Shown piece by piece: positions 19,414 through 29,681 of a stretch of 63,922 nucleotides of DNA. The notes under the pieces are model-generated. The model ran no database searches. It had not been told where the DNA came from and was given only the letters and a program-made list of their open reading frames with translations. Position numbers and translations under genes: made by a program. Source of the stretch: Funiculus sociatus GB2-C1 (lineage in GTDB: Bacteria; Cyanobacteriota; Cyanobacteriia; Cyanobacteriales; FACHB-T130); contig NZ_JAMPKJ010000033.1 of NCBI RefSeq assembly GCF_039962115.1, positions 1 through 63,922 of the forward strand, written 5' to 3'. Every line of letters begins with the position of its first letter. Position 1 is the stretch's first letter.

Positions 19414-19956
19414 ATGGTTCAAGATAAAGCAATGGCAAAAGAACGTCGTAAAAATTCTGCACGTCGGGAAAAAGAAACTACATTTCAAGAACGGGTGATC
19501 CAAATCCGTCGCGTCAGCAAGGTCGTCAAAGGCGGTAAAAAACTCAGCTTCCGCGCCATCGTCGTTATTGGCAATGAGCGTGGGCAAGTTGGTGTTGGTG
19601 TCGGCAAAGCTAGCGACGTAATTGGAGCTGTTCGTAAAGGTGTCGCCGACGGCAAAAAGCATTTGATTGACATCCCTTTGACTAAATCAAATTCCATTCC
19701 TCATCCCATCAACGGTGACGGTGGTGGTGCCAAAGTGATGATGCGGCCAGCAGCCCCTGGAACAGGGGTAATTGCCGGGGGTGCCGTTCGCACGGTGCTG
19801 GAATTAGCTGGGGTTCGCAATATCCTAGCAAAACAGCTGGGTTCTAACAATCCCTTGAACAACGCTAGAGCCGCCATCAACGCTCTCTCCACCTTGCGGA
19901 CATTTTCCGATGTGGCTGAAGAACGCGGTATCCCCATTGAAAACCTCTACGCTTAA
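19414..19956 (+). CDS. rpsE: 30S ribosomal protein S5
   Basis: 180 residues from ATG 19414. The internal ATG at 19432 would give [15 protein letters not shown], closer to the usual cyanobacterial start; neither has a clear ribosome binding site. [18 protein letters not shown] and [19 protein letters not shown] are family signatures. rpmD (L30), found after rpsE in many bacteria, is absent. Confidence 0.96.
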   Translation: MVQDKAMAKERRKNSARREKETTFQERVIQIRRVSKVVKGGKKLSFRAIVVIGNERGQVGVGVGKASDVIGAVRKGVADGKKHLIDIPLTKSNSIPHPINGDGGGAKVMMRPAAPGTGVIAGGAVRTVLELAGVRNILAKQLGSNNPLNNARAAINALSTLRTFSDVAEERGIPIENLYA

Positions 19957-20040
19957 TAGTCAGTGGTCAGGCAAGAGTTGGAAAGTTGGAACGTTGGGTA
20001 GGTTTCTCGTTGAAACGTTCAAACCTTCAAACGTCTACTG

Positions 20041-20068
20041 GCAACTGGCAACTGACAACTGACAACTG
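20041..20068. repeat. (G/A)CAACTG heptamer repeat before rplO
   Basis: Four consecutive heptamers (GCAACTG GCAACTG ACAACTG ACAACTG), then ACAAAGGACAAAAGAC up to the rplO start. The terminal AAGGA may double as the ribosome binding site of rplO. Confidence 0.85.
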
Positions 20069-20084
20069 ACAAAGGACAAAAGAC

Positions 20085-20537
20085 ATGAGATTAGAAGACG
20101 CAGTTCCTAAAAAAGGCTCAAAGAAGCGCCGCCGTCGCATAGGTCGCGGTATTGCAGCTGGTCAAGGCGCTAGCGGTGGCTTTGGTATGCGCGGACAAAA
20201 ATCAAGATCCGGTCGGGGTACGCGACCCGGATTTGAAGGTGGACAAATGCCCCTTTACCGCCGCCTACCCAAGTTAAAGCACTTTACGGTCGTAAATCGT
20301 AAACAGTACACTACGATCAACGTAAGTAAGCTGGCATCACTCCCTGCTGATACAGAGGTGAACCTAACCTCATTAATAGATCGTGGTATTGTCACCTCCA
20401 ACGACGGGCCTCTAAAAATTCTCGGAGACGGGGATCTGAACGTGGCTCTGAATGTAAAAGCAGCTGCTTTTACAGGCTCGGCTCGCAGCAAAATTGAAGC
20501 AGCTGGCGGCAGCTGCGAAGTTGTCGCTGCCCGATAG
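20085..20537 (+). CDS. rplO: 50S ribosomal protein L15
   Basis: 150 residues, uL15: [19 protein letters not shown], a Gly/Arg-rich extension ([19 protein letters not shown]) and [16 protein letters not shown] 20085 follows a heptamer repeat ending in AAGGACAAAAGAC. The start is typical of the family. Confidence 0.96.
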   Translation: MRLEDAVPKKGSKKRRRRIGRGIAAGQGASGGFGMRGQKSRSGRGTRPGFEGGQMPLYRRLPKLKHFTVVNRKQYTTINVSKLASLPADTEVNLTSLIDRGIVTSNDGPLKILGDGDLNVALNVKAAAFTGSARSKIEAAGGSCEVVAAR

Positions 20538-20590
20538 GGTTAAGCATTGTGTGTGCCAGCGCCTGCTCGATGACGTAGAGGTATCGCTTC

Positions 20591-21931
20591 ATGGTTGTTA
20601 GTCGAGATAAAACTCCAACTGCTCAGGAAACTTTTTTGCAGATGGCTCAGGCAGCTGGTCTTAGGGGCCGGCTGCTAGTTACCATCGGTCTGCTAATTTT
20701 AGTTCGCGTTGGCATCTTTCTGCCCGTACCAGGTATTGACCGAGCCGCGTTTGGTAGAGATATTCAAAATAGCCCCTTAATTGGATTTTTGGATATCTTC
20801 TCAGGGGGCGGTATTTCTGCCTTGGGGATTTTCGCTTTAGGGATTTTGCCCTATATTAATGCCTCCATCATTATCCAGTTGCTCACAGCTGCTATCCCAG
20901 CTTTGGAGAAATTGCAGAAGGATGAGGGGGAAGCAGGGCGGCGAAAAATCTCTCAGGTTACTCGCTATGTAGCGCTGGGGGGAGCTTTGCTTCAAAGTAC
21001 CTTCATTGCCGGGTGGCTTGAGCGTTATGCGACGGATGTTCGCGGGCCTCTGTTCATGGCCGAGACAGCACTGGCACTGACAGCAGGTTCAATGTTTGTC
21101 ATGTGGGTGTCGGAACTGATTACTGAACGGGGAATTGGCAACGGTGCTTCACTGTTGATTTTTATCAATATCGTGGCGGTTCTACCTCGTTCCCTTGGGC
21201 AAACTATTAATTACGCCCAGCTTGATAATCGCAATGTGGGTCCTGTAATTATTCTGCTCGTAGTGTTCCTGGTGATGATCCTGGGGATTGTGTTTGTTCA
21301 GGAGGGAACCAGGCGAATACCGATTATTTCGGCACGCCGTCAGGTGGGCAGAAGACTTTATCGGGAAAGAACTAATTACCTGCCGTTGCGACTCAATCAG
21401 GGCGGCGTTATGCCGATCATCTTTGCGTCTTCGGTTTTGATTTTCCCTAGTTTTCTAGCTCAGATTACTCAAAACAGTGGCAACAACCAGTTGTTGTCTC
21501 AACTCCATCTAATTTTGACCCAGGTTGCTAATGCTCTCAACCCAAGTGGTCAGATGCCGTGGGTTTATGTGACGGTTTATCTCATCTTGATTCTGTTTTT
21601 CAGCTATTTCTACGCTTCTCTGATTGTGAACCCGGTAGATATGTCACAGAACCTGAAAAAGATGGGTGCCAGTATTCCTGGTATTCGTCCGGGTCGTGCC
21701 ACTAGCGAGTATGTTGAGCGGGTGTTGAATCGATTGACATTCTTAGGCGCTATCTTTTTGGGTTTGGTGGCAGTCGTGCCAACAGCTGTGGAAAGTGTTA
21801 CTGGGATTACTACCTTTCAGGGGCTGGGAGCTACCTCTTTGCTGATTTTGGTGGGTGTTGCAATTGATACAGCTAAGCAAATTCAAACTTATGTCATCTC
21901 CCAGCGGTATGAAGGAATGGTGAAGCAGTAG
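20591..21931 (+). CDS. secY: preprotein translocase subunit SecY
   Basis: 446 residues with about ten hydrophobic segments. It forms the Sec channel in the cytoplasmic and thylakoid membranes with SecE and SecG (a secG gene lies at 35808). Signature pieces include [38 protein letters not shown] and the cytoplasmic loop with [13 protein letters not shown]. Normal length. It overlaps adk by one base, as in many bacteria. Confidence 0.97.
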   Translation: MVVSRDKTPTAQETFLQMAQAAGLRGRLLVTIGLLILVRVGIFLPVPGIDRAAFGRDIQNSPLIGFLDIFSGGGISALGIFALGILPYINASIIIQLLTAAIPALEKLQKDEGEAGRRKISQVTRYVALGGALLQSTFIAGWLERYATDVRGPLFMAETALALTAGSMFVMWVSELITERGIGNGASLLIFINIVAVLPRSLGQTINYAQLDNRNVGPVIILLVVFLVMILGIVFVQEGTRRIPIISARRQVGRRLYRERTNYLPLRLNQGGVMPIIFASSVLIFPSFLAQITQNSGNNQLLSQLHLILTQVANALNPSGQMPWVYVTVYLILILFFSYFYASLIVNPVDMSQNLKKMGASIPGIRPGRATSEYVERVLNRLTFLGAIFLGLVAVVPTAVESVTGITTFQGLGATSLLILVGVAIDTAKQIQTYVISQRYEGMVKQ

Positions 21932-22497
21932 TGACGCGATTGATTTTTTTGGGGCCGCCTGGGGCGGGAAAAGGAACTCAAGCACAAATTCTGGCTCAGG
22001 AGCTGGAAATTCCGCACATTTCCACGGGTGACATTTTACGAAATGCCAAGGCTGCTGGAACTCCACTCGGTCTAAAGGCCAAGGGGTACATGGATAGCGG
22101 TGAGTTGGTTCCTGATGAGCTGATTTTGGATATGATCCGCGATCGCCTTCTTGAATCTGATGCCAAACCTGGTTGGATTTTGGATGGTTTTCCTCGTAAC
22201 GTCTCCCAGGCGACTTTTCTGGATTCACTGCTACAGGAATTGAACCAGGGTATTAAGTACGCGCTTAACCTGGAAGTCCCAGATGAAGTGTTGGTCGCAA
22301 GGATGTTGGAACGAGGGCGCAAGGAAGGCCGGAGTGATGATAAGGAAGATGTCATTCGCAACCGTTTGGAAGTATATCGCTCCCTGACGGCACCGTTGAT
22401 TGATTTCTATAATGATCGCTCGAAGTTGGTTTCAGTTGATGGCGATCGCTCGCTTGATGAAGTCACTAACGCACTCAAACAGGTGGTGCATCATTAA
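21931..22497 (+). CDS. adk: adenylate kinase
   Basis: 188 residues, making 2 ADP from ATP + AMP. P-loop [10 protein letters not shown] (residues 8-17), AMP-site ISTGDILR and [10 protein letters not shown]. This is the short-LID form without a zinc cluster ([20 protein letters not shown]). It starts at GTG 21931, overlapping the secY stop. map, which often follows, is not present; infA comes next after 153 nt. Confidence 0.97.
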   Translation: MTRLIFLGPPGAGKGTQAQILAQELEIPHISTGDILRNAKAAGTPLGLKAKGYMDSGELVPDELILDMIRDRLLESDAKPGWILDGFPRNVSQATFLDSLLQELNQGIKYALNLEVPDEVLVARMLERGRKEGRSDDKEDVIRNRLEVYRSLTAPLIDFYNDRSKLVSVDGDRSLDEVTNALKQVVHH

Positions 22498-22650
22498 TCT
22501 TTTTTGGGGTCAGTCTGTTGCCAGACTAGCAGCGGGTACTGACCTCAAACCGATGGGTTGATTTTTTGATAAAATATGTTAAGAAAGCCTTGACCGACAA
22601 TCAGCCCTATGATGCGCGTCTAAAAACAGAAAAATTGAGGAAAAGACAAC

Positions 22651-22878
22651 TTGGCTAAACAAGACTTAATTGAAATGGAAGGCACGGTGACAGAATCGTT
22701 GCCTAATGCTATGTTTCGCGTTGATTTGGATAATGGATTTAATGTATTAGCTCATATCTCCGGCAAAATCCGGCGAAATTACATCAAGATTCTGCCGGGC
22801 GATCGCGTCAAAGTGGAACTAACCCCCTACGACCTGACTAAAGGCAGAATTACCTACCGACTGCGTAACAAAAAGTAG
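22651..22878 (+). CDS. infA: translation initiation factor IF-1
   Basis: 75 residues, single S1-like OB fold: [19 protein letters not shown] and [17 protein letters not shown]. The start is TTG at 22651 with TTGAGGAAAA upstream, giving the usual (M)[10 protein letters not shown]. The 153-nt spacer before it contains a possible GGGGTCAGT/ACTGACCTC stem (22508-22546). Confidence 0.96.
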   Translation: MAKQDLIEMEGTVTESLPNAMFRVDLDNGFNVLAHISGKIRRNYIKILPGDRVKVELTPYDLTKGRITYRLRNKK

Positions 22879-23003
22879 CCGTAACTAAAAACGGTTCACT
22901 CTTAAATAAGCTTGTCTTATTAAAAATTTGCCCTGGCAAATTAACTTACAAATGCACCTAACAAGTGTTATAATATAGAGCTTGCAATGTAGCCAAAATA
23001 GGC

Positions 23004-23117
23004 ATGAAAGTTCGAGCATCAGTCCGAAAGATTTGCGAAAAATGCCGCGTCATTCGTCGGCGCGGCCGGGTTATGGTAATCTGTTCCAACCCAAAACACA
23101 AGCAACGCCAAGGTTAA
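23004..23117 (+). CDS. rpmJ: 50S ribosomal protein L36
   Basis: 37 residues: [20 protein letters not shown], then [17 protein letters not shown]. This is the zinc-ribbon (C+) form with CxxC plus Cys and His. It is 125 nt after infA and 62 nt before rpsM. ATG at 23004, stop TAA at 23115-23117. Confidence 0.96.
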   Translation: MKVRASVRKICEKCRVIRRRGRVMVICSNPKHKQRQG

Positions 23118-23179
23118 CGTAACCTAACTACACCAGAACAAATCTATAGCACAAAAGCAAGACTAGGGAGACAACAAGC

Positions 23180-23563
23180 GTGGCACGGATTGCTGGGGTA
23201 GACCTTCCTCGCGACAAACGAGTTGAAATTGGTCTTACTTACATATACGGAATTGGACTCTCGCGCTCCAAAGAGATATTGGTAGCAACGAAGGTTAATC
23301 CAGACACAAGAGTTAAAGACTTGAGTGACGCCGACGTTGCTTCCCTGCGCGAAGCAGTAGAAAGCAACTATCAAGTTGAAGGGGATCTCAGGCGCTTTGA
23401 GTCTATGAGCATCAAGCGGCTGATTGATATCGGCTCCTATCGGGGGCGGCGTCATCGTATGGGTCTGCCAGTTAGAGGGCAAAGAACTCGTACCAATGCC
23501 AGAACCCGTCGCGGTAGAAGGCTTACGGTCGCGGGTAAGAGAAAAGCACCAGGGCCGAAATAG
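23180..23563 (+). CDS. rpsM: 30S ribosomal protein S13
   Basis: 127 residues, uS13: [40 protein letters not shown] and the basic tail [11 protein letters not shown] start at 23180 with GGGAGA upstream. It touches P-site tRNA and forms bridges to the large subunit. Confidence 0.97.
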   Translation: MARIAGVDLPRDKRVEIGLTYIYGIGLSRSKEILVATKVNPDTRVKDLSDADVASLREAVESNYQVEGDLRRFESMSIKRLIDIGSYRGRRHRMGLPVRGQRTRTNARTRRGRRLTVAGKRKAPGPK

Positions 23564-23667
23564 CCATTAAGAGCCTGTTAGCTGCTTTTTAAAATGCAGC
23601 TACCCTCATTAGCTAATTGACCTACCAATTCAGCAAAACCATTATAACTACTGTCAACTAGACCCTC

Positions 23668-24063
23668 ATGGCGCGACAACCAACCAAGAAAACTGGTGCA
23701 AAAAAGCAAAAACGCAACGTACCCAATGGCGTAGCCTTCATCCAGTCCACCTTTAACAACACCATCGTCACGATTTCCGATACCAACGGGGACGTACTTT
23801 CCTGGGCTTCAGCAGGCTCCAGTGGCTTCAAGGGAGCCAAAAAGGGAACACCTTTTGCCGCTCAGACCGCCGCTGAAAGTGCCGCTCGCCGAGCGACCGA
23901 TCAGGGAATGCGTCAGATTGAAGTAATGGTTAGTGGTCCCGGAGCTGGTCGAGAAACCGCGATTCGGGCGCTGCAAGGGGCAGGACTGGAAATAACGCTC
24001 ATTCGAGATGTGACGCCAATTCCTCATAATGGCTGTCGTCCGCCCAAGCGGCGTCGAGTCTAG
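23668..24063 (+). CDS. rpsK: 30S ribosomal protein S11
   Basis: 131 residues, uS11: basic N-terminal tail, [34 protein letters not shown] and the C-terminal [15 protein letters not shown]. rpsD, next in many bacteria, is absent; rpoA follows. Confidence 0.97.
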   Translation: MARQPTKKTGAKKQKRNVPNGVAFIQSTFNNTIVTISDTNGDVLSWASAGSSGFKGAKKGTPFAAQTAAESAARRATDQGMRQIEVMVSGPGAGRETAIRALQGAGLEITLIRDVTPIPHNGCRPPKRRRV

Positions 24064-24145
24064 GATTGCTTTAAAAGCAACTAGCAATTAGCGGATATTG
24101 GCTAACAGCTAACTGCTGTTGTGCCTTGGAACAGCAGGGGCAATG

Positions 24146-24174
24146 CTGGAAAAGCACTTTTACGTGCTTTCCAG
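24146..24174 (+). other. hairpin in the rpoA leader
   Basis: CTGGAAAAGCAC / GTGCTTTCCAG pairs over 11 bp with one bulged A and a 5-6 nt loop. It lies about 30 nt upstream of the rpoA GTG and is followed by GGGGTTTTATG. It could be a weak attenuator or processing site between rpsK and rpoA. Confidence 0.55.
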
Positions 24175-24202
24175 GGGTTTTATGAAGAAGGGAGGTCACT
24201 CC

Positions 24203-25150
24203 GTGGCGCAGTTTCAAATCGAGTGTGTAGAGTCCAAAACTGAGAACAATCGTAGCCAATATAGCAAATTTGTCTTGGAGCCTCTAGAGCGCGGTCAAGG
24301 CACCACCGTAGGCAATGCGCTGAGGCGGGTTCTATTGTCTAACTTGGAAGGTACGGCTGTGACAGCTGTCCGGATTGCAGGGGTTAATCATGAGTTTGCC
24401 ACAATTGAGGGGGTGCGGGAAGATGTCCTAGAAATTCTCCTGAATATGAAGGACATTGTACTCAAAAGTCACTCTTCTCATCCCCAAATTGCTCGATTAG
24501 CCGTCACAGGTCCAGCGACGGTGACAGCCGGACGATTTGATTTACCAACTGAAGTTGATGCAGTTGATCCTAACCAGTATATTGCTACCCTGGCGGACGA
24601 CGCTAGGCTGGAAATGGAGTTTCGCATCGAAAGAGGGAAAGGATATCGAGCAGTTGATCGAGGACGCGACGAAGCTGCTGCTCTGGACTTCCTCCAAATT
24701 GATGCCGTGTTTATGCCAGTGCATAAAGTCAACTACAGCGTTGAAGATGCCCGCATTGACGGTTCTCTGGAAAGAGATCGGCTGATATTGGAAATTTGGA
24801 CTAATGGCAGTCTGACTCCCCAAGAAGCACTGTCTCAAGCCGCAAGTATCCTGGTGGATCTATTCAACCCCCTGAAAGATATCACCCTCGATCCGATGAC
24901 GGTTGATTATCCTGATAATGAAGATCCTACCAGCCAGATCCCAATAGAAGAATTGCAGCTCTCAGTACGAGCCTACAACTGTCTCAAGAGGGCGCAGATT
25001 AACTCTGTAGCTGACTTGCTGGATTACAGCCAGGAGGATCTGCTGGAGATTAAAAACTTTGGTCAAAAGTCGGCAGAAGAAGTCATCGAAGCTTTGCAGC
25101 GGCGACTTGGGATCACGCTGCCGCACGAAAAGGCGGCAAAACCTACTTGA
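24203..25150 (+). CDS. rpoA: RNA polymerase alpha subunit
   Basis: 315 residues from GTG 24203 (VAQFQIECVESKTENN), placed after AAGGGAGG. The frame is open to 24119, but the upstream codons cross a hairpin and do not fit the family. The N-terminal assembly domain has LEPLERGQGTTVGNALRRVLL. The C-terminal domain (about 245-315) has ELQLSVRAYNCLKRAQINSVADLL and IKNFGQKSAEEVIEAL, which bind UP elements and activators. Confidence 0.97.
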   Translation: MAQFQIECVESKTENNRSQYSKFVLEPLERGQGTTVGNALRRVLLSNLEGTAVTAVRIAGVNHEFATIEGVREDVLEILLNMKDIVLKSHSSHPQIARLAVTGPATVTAGRFDLPTEVDAVDPNQYIATLADDARLEMEFRIERGKGYRAVDRGRDEAAALDFLQIDAVFMPVHKVNYSVEDARIDGSLERDRLILEIWTNGSLTPQEALSQAASILVDLFNPLKDITLDPMTVDYPDNEDPTSQIPIEELQLSVRAYNCLKRAQINSVADLLDYSQEDLLEIKNFGQKSAEEVIEALQRRLGITLPHEKAAKPT

Positions 25151-25159
25151 AGTGAAAGA

Positions 25160-25204
25160 GTTAGGAGTTAAGAGTTAAGAACTCCTCGCCTCCTAACTTT
25201 TTTC
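25160..25204 (+). terminator. terminator-like hairpin between rpoA and rplQ
   Basis: GTTAGGAG (25160-25167) pairs with CTCCTAAC (25190-25197), followed directly by TTTTTTC. It looks like a rho-independent terminator inside the operon, so it may reduce read-through to rplQ. The loop carries AGAGTTAAGA-type repeats. Confidence 0.55.
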
Positions 25205-25243
25205 AATTTCTTATAAACTTTCAAACCAAAATCCAAAATTGTT

Positions 25244-25594
25244 ATGCGTCACAGACGTCGTGTTCCAAAATTAGGTAAGCCTGCTGACCAGCGTCGAGCG
25301 CTATTGCGATCGCTGGCAACCGAACTAATTCGCCAGGGTAGAATCACTACCACCCAAACGCGAGCCAAGGCGGTTCGCTCGGAAGTGGACAAAATGATTA
25401 CTTTGGCAAAAGATGGTTCTCTGTCAGCCCGCAGGCAAGCTATGGGCTATATCTACGACAAACAGCTGGTTCATGCCCTGTTTGAGCAAGCTGCTAGCCG
25501 CTATGGAGAGCGTAACGGCGGCTACACCCGTATCCTGCATACCGTGCGGCGTCGGGGTGATAATGCCGAAATGGCAATTATCGAGTTGGTCTGA
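25244..25594 (+). CDS. rplQ: 50S ribosomal protein L17
   Basis: 116 residues, bL17: [41 protein letters not shown] and a C-terminal [15 protein letters not shown]. The family length is normal. Confidence 0.97.
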   Translation: MRHRRRVPKLGKPADQRRALLRSLATELIRQGRITTTQTRAKAVRSEVDKMITLAKDGSLSARRQAMGYIYDKQLVHALFEQAASRYGERNGGYTRILHTVRRRGDNAEMAIIELV

Positions 25595-25656
25595 AGAAGG
25601 TGCTAATGGCTAATAGCTAATCACAAGAGGTAGCAATTAGCAATTGGCAATCAGCC

Positions 25657-26589
25657 ATGCACAAAGGACAAGAAACAACGGACAAACAGCGAGTCGCCTT
25701 GGTAATCCAATACTTGGGTACTCATTTTCATGGCTGGCAGCGGCAAGCGAATGGGCGCACTGTGCAGGAAGAAATTGAAACAGTTTTGTCCAGGGTGCAG
25801 GGGCGAAAAGTTACCTTGTACGGTGCAGGGCGCACAGATAGCGGTGTTCATGCGGCAGCGCAAGTGGCACACTTTGAGGCAGTTGGTTCGATCCCCGCTG
25901 ATAAGTGGGCGGGTGTTCTCAATAGCCAACTGCCCAAGGATATTCTGATTCGAGCCTCAGCTGCGGTCGATGATAACTGGCACTCCCGATTTTCTGCCTG
26001 TTGGCGCAGATATCGCTACACGATTTATACAGATCGTAAGCCAAACTTGTTTGTGCAGCCCTTCAGTTGGCATTATTATTATGCACCACTAGACGAATCT
26101 CTCATCCAGGCAGCTTTGAACCCTTTGATAGGGAACCACCATCTGGCTGCTTTCATGAGAGCGCATTCGGCGCGATCGCATTCTTGGGTGGACGTGCAGG
26201 AGGCTCAATGCCACCGAGAAGGCTCATTTATTTATATTGAGATTCAGGCAAATGGATTTCTGTATGGCATGGTGCGGCTGCTGGTGGGCTTACTGGTGCA
26301 AGTGGGAAGGGGTGAGCGATCGCCAGAAAACTTTACCGATTTGTGGGTAAATGAGCGGCGGCATGAAGTAAAATATTCTGCCCCAGCAAAAGGTCTTTGC
26401 CTGTTGCGAGTCGGCTACCCAGATATCCCCTTTCCCCCCGAAATTTGGTTTGACACCCAGCCCAAATTCGCCTTTGGTCCTTCGTCCGTTGTTTTTCCAC
26501 TGCCAAGACAAGGACAATCTCCGTCTCTACAAGACGGGCAACGAACGAAGACTTGCGGTAATCATCTTCTCTATAAGACAGACAACTGA
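25657..26589 (+). CDS. truA: tRNA pseudouridine(38-40) synthase TruA
   Basis: 310 residues. It converts uridines 38-40 of the tRNA anticodon arm. [12 protein letters not shown] and catalytic-Asp motif [11 protein letters not shown] are clear, as is [13 protein letters not shown]. The family usually ends near 270-280 residues; the last 35-40 here (from about [14 protein letters not shown]) read like translated spacer repeat, so the C-terminus seems extended by repeat DNA. ATG 25657. It stands between rplQ and rplM, the usual cyanobacterial place. Confidence 0.95.
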   Translation: MHKGQETTDKQRVALVIQYLGTHFHGWQRQANGRTVQEEIETVLSRVQGRKVTLYGAGRTDSGVHAAAQVAHFEAVGSIPADKWAGVLNSQLPKDILIRASAAVDDNWHSRFSACWRRYRYTIYTDRKPNLFVQPFSWHYYYAPLDESLIQAALNPLIGNHHLAAFMRAHSARSHSWVDVQEAQCHREGSFIYIEIQANGFLYGMVRLLVGLLVQVGRGERSPENFTDLWVNERRHEVKYSAPAKGLCLLRVGYPDIPFPPEIWFDTQPKFAFGPSSVVFPLPRQGQSPSLQDGQRTKTCGNHLLYKTDN

Positions 26590-26590
26590 C

Positions 26591-26609
26591 GACAGGCGTC
26601 GTGCCTGTC
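26591..26609. repeat. GACAGGC hairpin before rplM
   Basis: GACAGGC-GTCGT-GCCTGTC forms a 7-bp stem directly after the truA stop. It is a small palindromic spacer repeat, not followed by a T run. Confidence 0.6.
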
Positions 26610-26627
26610 CTACCAACGGACAAAATT

Positions 26628-27080
26628 ATGAACAAAACTCCTCTCCCTTCTCTAGACTCTATCGAGCGCAATTGGTACGTCGTCGATGCCGCAGATCAAC
26701 GGCTGGGGCGTTTGGCGAGTGAAATTGCCATGATCCTGCGTGGAAAAAACAAACCAATTTTCACTCCTCACATGGACACAGGCGACTTCGTGGTTGTCGT
26801 CAATGCCGAGAAAGTCGTTGTTACTGGTAAAAAACGTACCCAGAAGCTATACCGGAGACATTCCGGGCGTCCAGGCGGGATGAAGACTGAAACCTTCGCT
26901 AAGCTGCAAGATCGGATGCCAGAGCGGATCATCGAAACCGCCGTGCGCGGAATGCTCCCCAAAAATTCTCTGGGAAGACAACTATTTACCAAGCTCAAAG
27001 TTTATCCGGGGCCATCACATCCCCACGAATCACAAAAACCCCAGGAAGTCAAGATTAATACAATCCCAGGAGAAAATTAA
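26628..27080 (+). CDS. rplM: 50S ribosomal protein L13
   Basis: 150 residues from ATG 26628 ([21 protein letters not shown]). A GTG at 26601 extends the frame, but it lies inside a hairpin repeat. [35 protein letters not shown] and [13 protein letters not shown] mark uL13. One-base overlap with rpsI, so the pair is coupled. Confidence 0.96.
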   Translation: MNKTPLPSLDSIERNWYVVDAADQRLGRLASEIAMILRGKNKPIFTPHMDTGDFVVVVNAEKVVVTGKKRTQKLYRRHSGRPGGMKTETFAKLQDRMPERIIETAVRGMLPKNSLGRQLFTKLKVYPGPSHPHESQKPQEVKINTIPGEN

Positions 27081-27493
27081 TGCAAGCAACAGAACAAAGT
27101 GGTCGCGTTATGTACTGGGGAACTGGTCGCCGCAAATCTTCCGTGGCGAGAGTTCGCCTGGTACCTGGTAGCGGTCAGATGATTGTTAATGACCGCCCTG
27201 GCGACAACTACTTCAACTACAATTCAGCTTACCTCTCAGCAGCCAAAGCTCCCCTGGAAACTCTGGGACTGGAAAATGAGTATGACATTCTGGTGAAAGC
27301 TCACGGTGGTGGCTTAACTGGTCAATCAGACTCGATTCGGTTGGGAGTCGCAAGAGCTTTGTGTCAGCTCGATCCAGACAACCGTCAGCCTTTGAAAAGC
27401 GAAGGCTACTTAACCCGCGATCCCCGCGCCAAAGAGCGGAAGAAATACGGCTTGCACAAAGCTCGTAAAGCTCCGCAGTACTCTAAGCGATAA
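27080..27493 (+). CDS. rpsI: 30S ribosomal protein S9
   Basis: 137 residues, uS9: [35 protein letters not shown] and the C-terminal [11 protein letters not shown] that contacts P-site tRNA. The ATG overlaps the rplM stop. Confidence 0.97.
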   Translation: MQATEQSGRVMYWGTGRRKSSVARVRLVPGSGQMIVNDRPGDNYFNYNSAYLSAAKAPLETLGLENEYDILVKAHGGGLTGQSDSIRLGVARALCQLDPDNRQPLKSEGYLTRDPRAKERKKYGLHKARKAPQYSKR

Positions 27494-27627
27494 GAATAAA
27501 GGCGAGAGGCTTTTGGGTTGCCCGAAGCGTCTTGTCCTTTGCCTAAAAAGGCTTTGGGTGACTGCCCAGATTTGAAAGCTACAATAAACATAGGCAATGA
27601 AAATTGTCGAGGAGCAGACAAGTAATT

Positions 27628-27882
27628 ATGGCAAAACAAGGAATTCATCCGGAGTGGTATCCGGAAGCTAAAGTGTACTGCAACGGGGAATTAGTGATGA
27701 CCGTTGGTTCCACTAAGCCAGAACTTCACGTTGATGTTTGGTCTGGCAACCACCCGTTTTACACTGGTACGCAGAAAATTATTGACACGGAAGGACGGGT
27801 TGAGCGCTTCCTGCGGAAATACGGGATGCTGGAAGGGGATCAATCTCAAGCTGGTGATGCTGGCTCCAACAATAAAAAATAG
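27628..27882 (+). CDS. rpmE: 50S ribosomal protein L31
   Basis: 84 residues from ATG 27628 (MAKQGIHPEWYPEAKVYCNG). The frame opens at 27604, but the earlier codons do not fit. HVDVWSGNHPFYTGTQKI and FLRKYGML are family features. Only one Cys is present, so the zinc-binding CxxC ribbon of C+ L31 is missing. The tail after residue about 68 is a polar extension. Confidence 0.94.
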   Translation: MAKQGIHPEWYPEAKVYCNGELVMTVGSTKPELHVDVWSGNHPFYTGTQKIIDTEGRVERFLRKYGMLEGDQSQAGDAGSNNKK

Positions 27883-27976
27883 CGGGGTTGCTATGCTCGG
27901 TAGCACGACCCGCCTATGGGGTCGAAGTTATTGATGTTAAGCAACAAAGCTGTTTTTATGGAGCGATCGCAGACCA

Positions 27977-29074
27977 ATGGCTGAAACATACCTGCTGGAG
28001 AAACTAAAATCCGTTGAGCAAACCTTTAATGAGTTGACCCGCCGACTGGCAGATCCAGATATTGCCAACAACCCAAACGAGTATCAACGAGTCGCGAAGG
28101 CTCGTTCGTCCTTGGAGGAAACTGTCAACACCTACGAAACGTGGAAGGCGACGGGGCAAGATTTGGGGGGCGCAAAACAGGTACTCAAGGAATCTGCCAG
28201 CGATCCAGAGTTCCAGGAAATGGCAGCCCTGGAAGTAAAGGAATTAGAGCAAAAACTAGAACAACTGGAAACGCGCCTCAAAATTTTGCTTTTGCCCAGC
28301 GATCCCAATGATGACAAAAACATCATGCTGGAAATTCGCGCTGGTACTGGCGGAGATGAGGCGAGTATTTGGGCTGGTGATTTGGTGCGGATGTACTCGC
28401 GCTATGCTGAGACCCAAAACTGGAAAGTTAGCTTGCTCAGTGAGTCACTAGCAGAGATGGGCGGCTTTAAAGAGGCAATTCTGGAAATCAAGGGCGACGA
28501 TGTTTACAGCCAGCTGAAGTATGAAGCTGGTGTACATCGGGTGCAGCGCGTACCTCTGACGGAGGCGGGCGGACGAGTTCACACCTCAACCGCAACCGTG
28601 GCCGTAATGCCAGAGGTGGATGATGTGGAGATCCACATTGACCCGAAGGATATTGAACTCAAAACCGCTCGTTCTGGTGGTGCGGGTGGTCAAAACGTCA
28701 ACAAGGTGGAAACCGCTGTTGACCTGATCCACAAACCAACAGGAATTCGGATTTTCTGTACTGAAGAGAGAAGTCAGCTGCAAAACAAAGAGCGGGCGAT
28801 GCAAATCCTCCGCGCCAAGCTTTACGAAATAAAGCTGCACGAACAACAGGAAGCTGTTACTTCCATGCGTCGCTCTCAGGTAGGCACTGGCTCTCGCTCA
28901 GAAAAAATCCGCACCTACAATTACAAAGATAACCGGGTGACAGACCATCGCCTGAATCAGAATTACAGCCTCAATCCAGTTCTCGAAGGCGATCTGGAAG
29001 GTATTATTCAGGCTTGTATCTCTCAAGATCAGCAGGAGCGTTTGGCAGAGCTAGCTGCTTCTACTGCTAACTAA
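27977..29074 (+). CDS. prfA: peptide chain release factor 1
   Basis: 365 residues. It releases peptides at UAA and UAG. The catalytic GGQ lies in [18 protein letters not shown], and [22 protein letters not shown] is typical. Length and N-terminus fit RF1 rather than RF2, and no frameshift is present. It is the last gene of the superoperon. Confidence 0.97.
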   Translation: MAETYLLEKLKSVEQTFNELTRRLADPDIANNPNEYQRVAKARSSLEETVNTYETWKATGQDLGGAKQVLKESASDPEFQEMAALEVKELEQKLEQLETRLKILLLPSDPNDDKNIMLEIRAGTGGDEASIWAGDLVRMYSRYAETQNWKVSLLSESLAEMGGFKEAILEIKGDDVYSQLKYEAGVHRVQRVPLTEAGGRVHTSTATVAVMPEVDDVEIHIDPKDIELKTARSGGAGGQNVNKVETAVDLIHKPTGIRIFCTEERSQLQNKERAMQILRAKLYEIKLHEQQEAVTSMRRSQVGTGSRSEKIRTYNYKDNRVTDHRLNQNYSLNPVLEGDLEGIIQACISQDQQERLAELAASTAN

Positions 29075-29098
29075 AATAAAGCTTCATGTATAGCAATT

Positions 29099-29130
29099 CC
29101 CCAGCTGCATTTAAACGGCTGGGTTTTTTA
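29099..29130 (+). terminator. rho-independent terminator after prfA
   Basis: CCCAGC (29100-29105) pairs with GCTGGG (29118-29123), followed by TTTTTTA. It closes the ribosomal superoperon and meets the convergent gene at 29128. Confidence 0.75.
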
Positions 29131-29565
29131 TTTAACAGCTTCTTTGGCAAAGCGCTCCGCTACCGCCAACCGAGTAATCTGGTCTAGCAGCGCATCCCAA
29201 ATTGCATCCGCCATCTCAGGAAGGTAGTTAAACCGCTGTATATCGTACTGGACAACCTCTTCCAGATTCGCTAATACTTCCAAGTTCTTGCAACTTAAAA
29301 TCTCCGCGATCGCTTCCGTCTGCCAACGTCCAAACAACCGATAACTGAAAAAAGAACTGCACTTTTGACCTTGCTCGTTCAGGAATACCACAATCACCTG
29401 ATGACGTTTTGGATACACCTTGACAATTCGCTCTAGAGGCATCAAAAGCGCGTCGGCTGCGTCTAGGCGGGAAATCTGCCATCGCTTAGGTTTGAGCCAT
29501 CCTGAGGCTGTGAGGCTAAGAGGCGATCGCCTCTTACCAGTCTTTCTGCTGAGTCTGTTGCTCAT
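29128..29565 (-). CDS. conserved hypothetical protein
   Basis: 145 residues, convergent with prfA. I do not recognise a named domain. The N-terminus is basic (SRKTGKRRSPLSL). The middle is beta-strand-like (ERIVKVYPKRHQVIVVFLNE) and the C-terminus helical (EMADAIWDALLDQITRLAVAERFA). No signal or membrane segment. Start ATG 29565; no strong ribosome binding site seen. Confidence 0.65.
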   Translation of the reverse strand: MSNRLSRKTGKRRSPLSLTASGWLKPKRWQISRLDAADALLMPLERIVKVYPKRHQVIVVFLNEQGQKCSSFFSYRLFGRWQTEAIAEILSCKNLEVLANLEEVVQYDIQRFNYLPEMADAIWDALLDQITRLAVAERFAKEAVK

Positions 29566-29681
29566 TGTTAGCCACCGCTGATTTTTTGATGTTTTCTCAA
29601 AAATTTACCTGCTGTGCTACCTTACAAAGCCAAGCTGTTTCCAGTTCAAACCAGTCAGGTTATTTTTTTGATGACCTTTAA

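Noticed and set aside
21743-22228. 161-residue minus-strand frame across secY-adk
   Set aside because: It is antisense to two highly conserved genes; its composition follows theirs.
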